Shown here: piece after piece, positions 56,881 through 64,000 of the stretch
Numbering within the stretch: position 1 is the first letter of the stretch
How the letters are laid out: each line of letters begins with the position of its first letter
Made by a program: the position numbers and the translations under genes
The notes under the pieces: model-generated
What the model saw: the letters and a program-made list of their open reading frames with translations, nothing else
Told to the model about the DNA's origin: nothing
Databases searched by the model: none
DNA from: Oscillospiraceae bacterium
GTDB lineage: Bacteria > Bacillota > Clostridia > Oscillospirales > Oscillospiraceae
Assembly: GCA_902795045.1 (NCBI GenBank)
Contig: CADBJU010000005.1
Coordinates: 1 to 64,000, forward strand
Direction: 5' to 3'
DNA: 64,000 nucleotides

Positions 56881-58329
56881 ATGTCCGAGAACCTGAACAT
56901 CTGTCTCGTCAACGATTCCTTTCCGCCGGAGATCGACGGGGTGGCAAACGCCGTCACGAATTATGCCGACATCATTACCCGCAAGCACGGGCGCTGCACC
57001 GTTGTGACGCCTGACAACCCCGCTGCGAATGACGCGGTCTTCCCCTTTCCCGTGCTGCGCTATCCGAGCGTGGACCTGACAAAGCTGGTGGGCTACTACG
57101 CGGGCTTCCCCTTCTCGCCCGAGGTGCAGAAAAAGCTTGCGGCGGAGAGGTTTGACCTCATTCACACCCACTGCCCCATCACCTCCACCATGCTGGCCCG
57201 CTCCCTGCGGGACCGTATCCATGTGCCGATGGTGCTGACCTACCACACCAAATTCGACATCGACATCGCCAATGCCATTTCCAGCAAGCTTTTGCAGGAG
57301 GAGGCAAAGAAGCTGCTGGTGGAGAACATCAGCGCCTGCGACGAGGTCTGGACTGTCAGCCGCGGCGCGGGGGAAAACCTCTGCTCCCTCGGTTATGAGG
57401 GCGATTACATCGTCATGCCGAACGGTGTGGACTTCCCCAGAGGCCGCGTTGAAGACAGCCTGATCGAGGAAGTGACGGCGGGTTACGATCTGCCCGCGGG
57501 CGTGCCGGTGTTCCTCTTTGTCGGACGCATGATGTGGTACAAGGGCATCCGCATCATCCTCGACGCGCTGAAAGCGCTGTCTGAGACAGGCCAGGATTTC
57601 CGCATGGTCTTTGTCGGCGGCGGAACGGACAAGGCGGCGATCGTGGACTACGCCGAAAAGCTGGGACTGACAGATGTGGTCTTCTTCACCGAACCCATCA
57701 ACGACCGCAGCCGCATCCGTGCCTGGTACTGCCGGGCGGACCTGTTTCTCTTCCCCTCCACCTTCGACACCAACGGCCTCGTCGTGCGTGAGGCGGCGGC
57801 CTGCTCGCTGGCAAGCGTGCTCATCCGGGGCAGCTGCGCCGCCGAGGATGTGGCCGACGGCGTGAGCGGTTTTCTCATCGAGGAAAACGCCCAGAGCATG
57901 GCGGCAAAGCTCACGGAGCTGTGTGCAAGCCCCGAGGCCATGAAGGCCGTCGGTGAGGGCGCGCTGCGCGATCTCTACATCTCCTGGGAGGAGGCTGTCG
58001 ACAACGCCTGCCGCCGCTATGAGGTTGTCATCGACAATTACCGCGCGGGCAGGTATCCAAAGCACACGGGGCTCACCGAGGACATCATACACAGCATTGC
58101 CCAGGGCCTGGAGGGCTACAACCGCAGCCGCGCCTTCCAGAAAGCCCGCATGCGGGAGCTGAGCGACAGCTACCACAGGCTGTGGGATGGTTTTCTGGCA
58201 GAGGGACAGAAGCGCTTTGACGACTACCAGGACGAACAGAACCGCCTGAATGCCGGGATCGAAGCCACGCAGCAGCAGCTCCGCAGCAAGTTCGATGAGC
58301 TGACGCGGTATCTGGATAGATTTATGTAA
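56881..58329 (+). CDS. Glycosyltransferase family 4 protein
   Basis: 482 residues. GT-B fold: the N-terminal acceptor domain starts NICLVNDSFPPEIDGVANAVTNYA, with HTHCPITSTMLAR; the donor domain has FVGRMMWYKGI and the E-x7-E-like FPSTFDTNGLVVREAAACS. It resembles diacylglycerol glucosyltransferases and mannosyltransferases of Gram-positive bacteria. The last 90 residues (from about 390) form a helical, coiled-coil-like tail, longer than usual. AAGGAG precedes the ATG. Its stop lies in a TTATGTAA array. Confidence 0.9.
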   Translation: MSENLNICLVNDSFPPEIDGVANAVTNYADIITRKHGRCTVVTPDNPAANDAVFPFPVLRYPSVDLTKLVGYYAGFPFSPEVQKKLAAERFDLIHTHCPITSTMLARSLRDRIHVPMVLTYHTKFDIDIANAISSKLLQEEAKKLLVENISACDEVWTVSRGAGENLCSLGYEGDYIVMPNGVDFPRGRVEDSLIEEVTAGYDLPAGVPVFLFVGRMMWYKGIRIILDALKALSETGQDFRMVFVGGGTDKAAIVDYAEKLGLTDVVFFTEPINDRSRIRAWYCRADLFLFPSTFDTNGLVVREAAACSLASVLIRGSCAAEDVADGVSGFLIEENAQSMAAKLTELCASPEAMKAVGEGALRDLYISWEEAVDNACRRYEVVIDNYRAGRYPKHTGLTEDIIHSIAQGLEGYNRSRAFQKARMRELSDSYHRLWDGFLAEGQKRFDDYQDEQNRLNAGIEATQQQLRSKFDELTRYLDRFM

Positions 58330-58352
58330 ATCTAATTACGTTAACGATTATG
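58322..58352. repeat. AT-rich TTAYGTAA array 4
   Basis: TTATGTAA (58322-58329), TTACGTTAAC (58336-58345) and ATTATGCC, at about 14-base spacing; it resembles the arrays around the CARF-nuclease and overlaps the stop of the glycosyltransferase gene. Confidence 0.6.
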
Positions 58353-58386
58353 CCTTCAGCGTATGAATATCCTTTGAATACAGCCT

Positions 58387-58463
58387 GTCATTCTGAGCGA
58401 AGCGAAGAATCTTTCATTGCCGCATGTAACAGCACAAAGATCCTTCGCTTGCGCTCAGGATGG
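58387..58463. repeat. REP-like repeat, family B
   Basis: GTCATTCTGAGCGAAGCGAAGAATC at one end and GATCCTTCGCTTGCGCTCAGGATGG at the other, an imperfect inverted repeat. It abuts the 3' end of spoIIID and may terminate both converging transcripts. Confidence 0.75.
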
Positions 58464-58467
58464 CTTT

Positions 58468-58734
58468 TTATATTGCCTCTTCTGCCGCTTCGCCCTTGTA
58501 CTTGCGCCGGGTGGCAAGGCCGCCGCGGATATGCCGCTCAGCTTTGTTGAGGTCCAGCAGCGCGCGCACCTGCCGATACAGCCCCGGGTTCACATGCGGA
58601 AGACGCTCGGTGAGGTCCTTGTGTACGGTGGACTTTGATACGCCGAACTTCTTTGCGGCGGCGCGGACGGTCGTTTGATTTTCGATGATGTACACGGCCA
58701 GGTCGCAGGCCCGTTCCTCTAAGCTTTCTCGCAC
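58468..58734 (-). CDS. spoIIID: Sporulation transcription regulator SpoIIID
   Basis: 88 residues from the GTG at 58734, after GGGGAG. The helix-turn-helix TTVRAAAKKFGVSKSTVHKDLTERLP is the SpoIIID hallmark, with a basic tail (RHIRGGLATRRKYKG). It tunes mother-cell genes during sporulation. Its presence shows the host is a spore former or descends from one. Confidence 0.95.
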   Translation of the reverse strand: MRESLEERACDLAVYIIENQTTVRAAAKKFGVSKSTVHKDLTERLPHVNPGLYRQVRALLDLNKAERHIRGGLATRRKYKGEAAEEAI

Positions 58735-58819
58735 TCACACCACTCCCCTGCGCGGCACGGATCGCGCCGCACGTTCTCTGGGTAATGTATATGTGTCGGG
58801 TGAGGCGCTTTAGCACTGC

Positions 58820-58848
58820 TTGAACAGTGTGCGCCGATCGGGTATAAT
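58820..58848 (+). promoter_or_regulatory. Promoter before the methyltransferase remnant and the transporter gene
   Basis: TTGAAC (58820-58825), a 17-base spacer and TATAAT (58843-58848), 31 bases before the remnant's ATG. Confidence 0.65.
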
Positions 58849-58878
58849 AGCAGCATCAAATCTTTCGAGGTGCCGGAC

Positions 58879-58998
58879 ATGACAGACGCGAAACAGCAAC
58901 AAGCCGCAAAGGATTTTGCGGAATACTGGAAGGACAGGGGCTACGAAAAGGGCGAAACTACCTTGATGTGTGTCCTCAGATCAGTTGTCATGAAATAA
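58879..58998 (+). pseudogene. Truncated start of a type IIG-like DNA methyltransferase gene
   Basis: A 39-codon ORF. Its first 27 codons, MTDAKQQQAAKDFAEYWKDR and then GYEKGE, match the usual opening of large restriction-modification methylases (FAEYWKDRGYEKGE followed by a QxFW box). After that the sequence becomes TTLMCVLRSVVMK and stops, so the remaining roughly 900 residues have been lost. The promoter upstream is intact and may now serve the transporter gene 13 bases downstream. Confidence 0.55.
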
Positions 58999-59011
58999 AA
59001 GGGGGATAACC

Positions 59012-60337
59012 ATGTCATCACAACTAACTGCCTGCCTTTTCATCTTCGCTCTGACCTGTGCCGGCTATATGACAGGCGTGTGGAGCCTCTCAGTCGTTGC
59101 CATGGCGTCCCTGACAGCGCTGACACTCACGGGCTGTCTCACCGCTTCGGAGGCCCTGAGTTGCTTTTCAAACAGTACCGTTATCATGGTCGGAGCCATG
59201 AGTGTGGTTGCTGCCGGTTTTGGCAGAACCCGCTTTTGCTCTCGTCTCGCCTCGTGGATTTCCCATGTTGCAAAGGGAAGCCTTTCCAGAATCCTGTTGC
59301 TTTACTGCCTGCTCACCATGCTCTTGAGCCAGATGGTACAAAGCCCCGTCATTGTTTTTGGGATCGCGGCGCCTCTTTGCATGGCCACGGCGGATTCCAT
59401 GCACGTTTCCAGGTCTAAGCTTGCGCTGCCCCTTGGCGTCGTTTCCATCTGCACATGCTGTACACTGCCTGTCGGCAACGGCGCAACACAGGCGGCCGAG
59501 CTCAACAGTTATATAAGCGCTTACTACGACAAGCTGGAAAACTTCACCGGAACCATGCCAAGCATTGGCTTTTTCGAGCCTATGACGGCGCGGCTTCCGA
59601 TGCTGATCTTCACGGTCCTTTACTGTGCGTTTGTGATGCCTCGTTTTTGCCCGGAGCGGCACAGCGTCGGTCCCGTCTATGGGGAGAAGGCAGCACAAGA
59701 AGGAAGACCGCCTCTGCCCGCTTTTTCGGAGGCGGCCGGTATTGCCGTTTTCTTCGGCACTGCCGCGGCGCTTATGCTTCAGGCCAGTGTGCTCAAAAGC
59801 ATTGCAGTCTGGCAGATCTGTCTTGTCGGCGCAATTCTTATGGTGATGCTCGGTGTGCTCCGGCCAAAGGAGGCCGGGCAGGCGATCCCGCTGAGTATGC
59901 TATTGCTCATTATCGGCTCATTTGCCATGGCAGGGGCCCTCTCCGGCACCGGCGCCGGCGACCTGATCGGCAGTCTCATTGCGAGACTTACCCGTAAAGT
60001 CAATAATAATTACGCCATCGGGTTTCTCTTTTTCTTTTTCCCCTTCGTGCTTGCCCAGCTCATGTCCAACCGCGGCGCGATGCTACTGTTCTTTCCCATC
60101 GCCTGTGCGGCAGCCAATCAGCTCGGCGGCAATCCCTGCGGGCTGGTTATCCTGATTGAGGCCGGGGCGCTCACGGCGTTCATGACGCCGATGCCGACCG
60201 CCGCGGTTCCGTACATGATGGAATATGGAGGATATGATCAGAGCGATCTGATCCGGGGCGGATGGCTCTACGCCCTCATTGCCTGCGTCCTCTCTGTTGG
60301 CTGGACCATGACGATCATGCCCGTCCTTTGCGTGTAA
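59012..60337 (+). CDS. SLC13/DASS-type anion transporter
   Basis: 441 residues with about 11-12 hydrophobic segments. SNSTVIMVGAMSVVAAGFGRT and the second repeat (LSMLLLIIGSFAMAGALSGTGAGDLIGSLI) resemble the CitMHS/ArsB/DASS superfamily; QMVQSPVIVFGIAAPLCMA and AFMTPMPTAAVPYMM occupy the positions of the two helical hairpins. Likely substrates are di- or tricarboxylates or sulfate, coupled to Na+ or H+; not decidable. AAGGGGGA precedes the ATG at 59012. Confidence 0.82.
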   Translation: MSSQLTACLFIFALTCAGYMTGVWSLSVVAMASLTALTLTGCLTASEALSCFSNSTVIMVGAMSVVAAGFGRTRFCSRLASWISHVAKGSLSRILLLYCLLTMLLSQMVQSPVIVFGIAAPLCMATADSMHVSRSKLALPLGVVSICTCCTLPVGNGATQAAELNSYISAYYDKLENFTGTMPSIGFFEPMTARLPMLIFTVLYCAFVMPRFCPERHSVGPVYGEKAAQEGRPPLPAFSEAAGIAVFFGTAAALMLQASVLKSIAVWQICLVGAILMVMLGVLRPKEAGQAIPLSMLLLIIGSFAMAGALSGTGAGDLIGSLIARLTRKVNNNYAIGFLFFFFPFVLAQLMSNRGAMLLFFPIACAAANQLGGNPCGLVILIEAGALTAFMTPMPTAAVPYMMEYGGYDQSDLIRGGWLYALIACVLSVGWTMTIMPVLCV

Positions 60338-60397
60338 AGCATACAGCACCGCACAATTCGTCCGGGCGAATCGTGCGGTGCTGCATGCTTTATTTTT
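60336..60397. terminator. Bidirectional terminator between converging genes
   Basis: A long imperfect stem: AAAGCATACAGCACCGCAC against GTGCGGTGCTGCATGCTTT, extended by ATTCG/CGAAT. TTTATTTTT follows on the plus strand. It overlaps the 3' end of the adenylating-enzyme gene. Confidence 0.8.
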
Positions 60398-61832
60398 CTG
60401 CGAGCTTTTGAAGCTCTGCATAGAGGATTTTCTCGCCCTCGTTCTTCGGAAAAGCCGGGATCGTCAAAACCCGCAGACCGGCGCGGGCGGCGCTGAGATT
60501 TTTGAAAAGATAATCCCTGACAAGCGCATTGTCTGATTCGCTTGTTACAAAAACGGTCAGATGATCGTCTGTTCCGACGCTCGCGCTGAGGATATTCAGT
60601 TCATCCATAACGAGGGTGTCGATCTCGTCCAGACTGGTTCGGTGTCCCGCCAGCTTGATAAAGCGTTTCAGGCGGCCGGTGATGGAAAGGTAACCGTCCT
60701 CATCGAATTCGGCGATATCGCCGGTTCGAAGTACACCGTTCCATTCGTCCTCACGGGCCAGATCCTCTCCGCGCTGCGCGTAACCCATTGCCACGTTTGG
60801 CCCTTGATACACAAGCTCACCGCGAACATGAATCCCTTCAACAGGGGCTCCTTCCTCATCGATCAGCCGGACGCTCCCACGCGGGACGACACGGCCGACA
60901 GAGCCGGGCTTTCGCAGCGCGTCCTCCGGCGGCAGAGAGCTGATAGCGGCTGTCGCTTCGCTTTGCCCGTACATGATGACAAAGCGCTTCCCGTTTTCCT
61001 GCGCATAACGGGCATAGTAGGCCTGCAGCTCCAGGCTGAGCTTTCCGCCCGCCTGGCTCATCGTTCGGAGGCTTGGAAAATCGTCCTCAAAGAGAGCAAT
61101 GCGGCAGAGCATATCATAGGTATTGGGCACGCCGTGGAAGCATGTCACGTCCTCAGCCTCAAATAAATCCCAGAATTCCGGGTCCATGACCGAGCTGCCC
61201 GTCACAACCAAAGCGGCGCCGCGCAGGAGATTTGCGTGGAGAACGGAAAGCCCATAGGTATACTGCAGCGGCAGTGCCGTGATGGTCTTATCCGAAGAGC
61301 GGATCTGAAGGATTTCGGCGAGCGTTTCGGCGTTGAAGCGCAGATTCTCCCAGCTCTGCCGCACAAATTTTGCCGAGCCGGTAGAGCCGGAGGTCGTGAT
61401 TAGAAGCCCCAGCGCAGGGTGTACGGGATAGCGTTCCATATAGTTGGTTTTCAAAAGAATGTAATCCTGGATCACGGCGACCTCGCGCATAGCGGGGTAC
61501 TCTCCGCGCAGCTCTTCCGGCAGAAGGAGAAGGCCCGGGCGGTAGATCTTCATGAGTTCCTTGCGCGCCTCGGCGGGAAGGTCCGCTGAAAGCGGCAGCA
61601 TGGGGTACCCGCTGTTCATCAGCGCAGCATAACCGGAGAGCGCGCCAATGGAATTGCGGCACACAAACATGGTCAGCGGCCGTTCCTCCGCGGCAAAATC
61701 AGCATTTTTCCCAATGGAGTCTTCCAGCGCTGTACTGAGCCGGGCGAGGTCCTGGTAGCTCAGTGTCACACCGGTATCCGCAATCAGCGCCGGGGAATCT
61801 GCAAAGCTTTCAAAATCCCAGAGTTTTCCCAT
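60390..61832 (-). CDS. AMP-binding (adenylate-forming) enzyme
   Basis: 480 residues from the ATG at 61832, with AAAGGAG six bases upstream, starting 11 bases after the carrier-fusion stop. Core motifs: LLITTSGSTGSAKFVRQSW (P-loop), MYGQSEATAAIS, GELVYQGPNVAMGYA, TGDIAEFDEDGYLSITGRLKRFIKLAGHR. The final catalytic lysine lies in KNEGEKILYAEL. It activates a carboxylic or amino acid as the adenylate, probably to load the carrier domain encoded just upstream. The acid is unknown. Confidence 0.9.
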   Translation of the reverse strand: MGKLWDFESFADSPALIADTGVTLSYQDLARLSTALEDSIGKNADFAAEERPLTMFVCRNSIGALSGYAALMNSGYPMLPLSADLPAEARKELMKIYRPGLLLLPEELRGEYPAMREVAVIQDYILLKTNYMERYPVHPALGLLITTSGSTGSAKFVRQSWENLRFNAETLAEILQIRSSDKTITALPLQYTYGLSVLHANLLRGAALVVTGSSVMDPEFWDLFEAEDVTCFHGVPNTYDMLCRIALFEDDFPSLRTMSQAGGKLSLELQAYYARYAQENGKRFVIMYGQSEATAAISSLPPEDALRKPGSVGRVVPRGSVRLIDEEGAPVEGIHVRGELVYQGPNVAMGYAQRGEDLAREDEWNGVLRTGDIAEFDEDGYLSITGRLKRFIKLAGHRTSLDEIDTLVMDELNILSASVGTDDHLTVFVTSESDNALVRDYLFKNLSAARAGLRVLTIPAFPKNEGEKILYAELQKLAEK

Positions 61833-61843
61833 AACAGCTCCTT

Positions 61844-62803
61844 TCATCCTTTCGCGCTGTCGAGCTTCTTCCGCACAAGGTCCAGGCCGGTTTTGTAAGA
61901 GTTGATTTTCATGGTCTCCCTGCCCTTAAAGGAAATATGGAATGTCTCTTCCAGACGGCAGATCAGGCTCATCTGCGTGATGGAATCCCAGCCGTCGTCA
62001 TGGAAGCGGAAGCTGACAGGATTAAAGTCTATGCCGTCAAAGCAGCCGGAGAAGGCCTCCCAGTAAAGCTCCGCAATGCGATCCGGACTGAGAGTCTCTG
62101 CCACAGCTTCTGCTGCGCTCTTTTCCTCCGGCACGGCGGCATCCTGAAGGGCGCGGCTTGGCGCGTACAAAAGGCCCTGCGCGCCTTCATTGGTGATCCT
62201 TGCGGGATTGCCCATGACGGTGGTATTGGCGGCAACGTCGCTGAACACGGCACTCCCGATCGCAACCACACTGTAATCGCCGATATGGATGCGGTCCTTC
62301 AGCAGAGCGCCGCTGCCGATGAAAGCGTTGTCGCCGATGACGGTATGTCCGCCGATAAACGCCCCCGCACCGATGCGGGTGTGGTTCCCGACAATCACAT
62401 CATGGCCGACGGACGCGCCTTTCGCGGCGTAGAAGTTGTTCCCGACCTTTGCCAGTGAACCGACGGAAACACCCGGCCCGATGACCGCCCCCTCGCCCAG
62501 CTCCGCGTCCGGGCAGATATCGGCCGAGGGATGGATCAGCCGCGCCCCGTGGTAGCCCGCCTCTGTCATGCGGTCAAAGGCCTCCCGGCGAAATTTCGGC
62601 TCGCCGATCGTGATGACAAACCGGGTATTTTCCGGAGAATAACGCTTCCGAAACGTCTGGAACCCGATGATGGGACAGCCCAGCAGACTGTCCGCCGCGG
62701 CATGGTCGTCGATAAATACCATCTCGTCCCACTGTCCGGTCTTGTCCGCAACATATTTAAATTCCCGGCCCATTGCACCGGCTCCGTAAAATGCCAGAAT
62801 CAT
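61844..62803 (-). CDS. NeuD/PglD-like acetyltransferase fused to an acyl-carrier domain
   Basis: 319 residues. Residues 1-85 form a PglD-type Rossmann domain (ILAFYGAGAMGREFKYVAD). Residues 90-207 carry left-handed beta-helix hexapeptides (VIGPGVSVGSLAKVGNNFYAAKGASVGHDVIVG). Residues 230-319 look like a carrier domain with the phosphopantetheine serine in DDGWDSITQMSLICRLEETF. The fusion suggests that an acyl group held on the carrier is passed to a sugar amine by the hexapeptide domain. It is directly followed by the adenylating enzyme. Confidence 0.82.
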   Translation of the reverse strand: MILAFYGAGAMGREFKYVADKTGQWDEMVFIDDHAAADSLLGCPIIGFQTFRKRYSPENTRFVITIGEPKFRREAFDRMTEAGYHGARLIHPSADICPDAELGEGAVIGPGVSVGSLAKVGNNFYAAKGASVGHDVIVGNHTRIGAGAFIGGHTVIGDNAFIGSGALLKDRIHIGDYSVVAIGSAVFSDVAANTTVMGNPARITNEGAQGLLYAPSRALQDAAVPEEKSAAEAVAETLSPDRIAELYWEAFSGCFDGIDFNPVSFRFHDDGWDSITQMSLICRLEETFHISFKGRETMKINSYKTGLDLVRKKLDSAKG

Positions 62804-62818
62804 GGTTGCTCCTCCTTC

Positions 62819-63616
62819 TTAAAACGATACGCCCCAGGCCTTTTCGATCTCATGGCGCAAAATACGAAGCTGTTCGGTTTCTCTGTCCGTCCAGATCTGA
62901 TTTCCCTCGGCATCAGTCTCAGCGAGAAGAATACGGAGGTAGCCTTCCTCTTTCACGGTGCGCCGACTGACTTCAAATACCAGCTCAAATGCCATGCAGC
63001 AGTGGGAAACACGCCCCTCAAAATGAGAGTGCCGAAGTCTGGCGGGCACGCAGCGGTGCTCATATACGCAGGCCATCACCTCAGGGCTTGCCTCCATGGT
63101 ATCCTGAAAGCTCGCCTTGCTGCTTCCGACACGATCTTCAAAGGGAATGCTGGCAATTACCCTGAAAATATCCGTTTTGTCCGCGTCGCGCAGAAGCTCC
63201 GCAAAAGACAGTGTCCGGGCGTCCAGCCCGTCGGGAAGTCTGAGCTTGTTGTGCTGCCGGATTGAGATCTCCGCTGTTTCTTTCCAGGCCTCCGGCAACC
63301 CCTCTTCGGGGAAGCGGTCAAGAAGTCCGTCCCGGAACAGAATGTCCCCGCTCAGCTCCGCGTGATCCACAGACTGAGAATCCACAAAGGTGCCGAAGCG
63401 CCTGACCTGTTCAAAGCGTCCAATATCGTGCAGCAGGCCGAGAAACCATGCAAGCGCAGTATCCTCGGCGCACATGCCAAGCGCCTTCGCATAGCGCTCG
63501 GAGAGAGTTGCCACACGGAAGGTGTGCTCAATTTTATGGGAGATCAGGATGTTCTGTGTGTCGTACGCTTCCGCATAGCGCAGAAATACATCCTTTGCCT
63601 GTTCTTTGTCAAACAT
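62819..63616 (-). CDS. HD-domain hydrolase
   Basis: 265 residues. Metal ligands: ISHKIEHTFRVATLSE, GLLHDIGRFEQVRRFG (HD), HAELSG and LLRDADKTDIFRVI (final Asp). HD enzymes hydrolyse nucleotides or phosphoesters. It lies 15 bases before the NeuD-carrier fusion and 26 bases after the hydrolase gene in one transcription direction, so all four genes may form an operon. Its substrate is not predictable. Confidence 0.85.
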   Translation of the reverse strand: MFDKEQAKDVFLRYAEAYDTQNILISHKIEHTFRVATLSERYAKALGMCAEDTALAWFLGLLHDIGRFEQVRRFGTFVDSQSVDHAELSGDILFRDGLLDRFPEEGLPEAWKETAEISIRQHNKLRLPDGLDARTLSFAELLRDADKTDIFRVIASIPFEDRVGSSKASFQDTMEASPEVMACVYEHRCVPARLRHSHFEGRVSHCCMAFELVFEVSRRTVKEEGYLRILLAETDAEGNQIWTDRETEQLRILRHEIEKAWGVSF

Positions 63617-63642
63617 TTTGATTCAGCGCCTCCGGCTTCGTA

Positions 63643-64000
63643 TCAGGCCGCGGCACGCACGTCCGGCCCGATCTCCATTATGATTTCCTGTACAAACGCC
63701 GCCGCTTCTCGTTCAACACGGTTCCTGTCCTCACCGTCAAACCCGTGCTCTGCGCCCTCTATGATCACCACCCGTGCATCGGCCAGCACCTGGCCCGCCC
63801 TCTGTGTGTACTCAAGCGGGACATAGGGGTCTGCCGTTCCGTGAAAGAGCAATACAGGGCCGGGGTACTGCCGCAGCACCTCATAAATATCAAAGGTCAG
63901 CATATCCCGGATGTATAGACTGCCCACCGTGTGCTCCCCGATCACAACACTGTCCGGGATTTCATCGGCATCCGAAACCAGCTTGCGGCAAATGTCCTGC
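63643..64000 (-). CDS. Alpha/beta hydrolase, C-terminal part (cut by window end)
   Basis: At least 118 residues, open at the 64000 end (reading starts at DICRKLVSDADE). PVLLFHGTADPYVPLEYTQRA carries the catalytic Asp, and IIEGAEHGFDGE the catalytic His of an alpha/beta hydrolase; the nucleophilic Ser lies outside the window. The probable product is an esterase or carboxylesterase of the BD-FAE/dienelactone type. It is the first visible gene of the adenylation-carrier operon and could release an ester-linked product. Confidence 0.8.
   Translation of the reverse strand, partial: QDICRKLVSDADEIPDSVVIGEHTVGSLYIRDMLTFDIYEVLRQYPGPVLLFHGTADPYVPLEYTQRAGQVLADARVVIIEGAEHGFDGEDRNRVEREAAAFVQEIIMEIGPDVRAAA

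Overview
The window is GC-rich DNA from a spore-forming anaerobic Clostridia-type bacterium. SpoIIID (58468-58734) is specific to endospore formers. The pyruvate:ferredoxin oxidoreductase, the oxygen-independent corrin pathway, the class 3 fructose-bisphosphatase and the TTGACA/TATAAT promoters fit a gut Oscillospirales-like organism. That taxon is an inference; no rRNA is present.

Layout. 1-5853 is mobile DNA: two overlapping tyrosine recombinases plus a broken third, an array of TTATCCCGAA repeats, then mobC, parB, a small ORF and a large serine recombinase with no relaxase. The chromosome resumes at a tRNA-Arg(CCG) gene with its own terminator (5867-5993), followed by apbE and recG. 9260-11110 holds two accessory genes separated and flanked by AT-rich TTAYGTAA arrays; the second is a CARF-nuclease (Card1/Can2-like, DUF1887) with no CRISPR locus in the window. 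11188-16276 carries a radical SAM gene with a small membrane protein, an acetyltransferase, a methionine gamma-lyase-like enzyme, and a ParB-like/HAD fusion followed by a HAD paralogue. 16288-20952 is a Liv-type branched-chain amino acid ABC operon.

21451-34569 is a DeoR-type regulator diverging from a methylthioribose salvage operon: MtnK, MtnA, a 2-hydroxyacid dehydrogenase, an FGGY kinase, a class II aldolase, an iron alcohol dehydrogenase, a PLP gamma-lyase-like enzyme, RidA and PFOR. The order suggests an anaerobic route that cleaves methylthioribulose-1-phosphate into DHAP and a methylthio-aldehyde, with a linked thiol/2-oxo acid branch.

34626-54679 is a single-direction corrinoid supercluster: cobalamin riboswitch, then cbiF-cbiET-cbiA-cobT-cobU-cobS-cobU'-cobC-cbiB-cobD-cbiP-cbiC-(Cys-rich)-cbiD-cbiG-cbiH-cbiJ, then an exported CbiK, a NEAT-like secreted protein and a FecBCD/BtuFCD-type importer. 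Most junctions are ATGA overlaps. A dispersed repeat sits inside the peripheral stem of the riboswitch. CbiL is not in the window.

54841-58734 has fbp, a glycosyltransferase and spoIIID. 58879-64000 has a restriction-modification remnant, a SLC13-type transporter, and a cluster of an adenylating enzyme, a NeuD-like acetyltransferase fused to a carrier domain, an HD hydrolase and an alpha/beta hydrolase cut by the window end. Two families of REP-like repeats (GTCATTGCGA... and GTCATTCTGAGCGAAG...) are scattered between genes.
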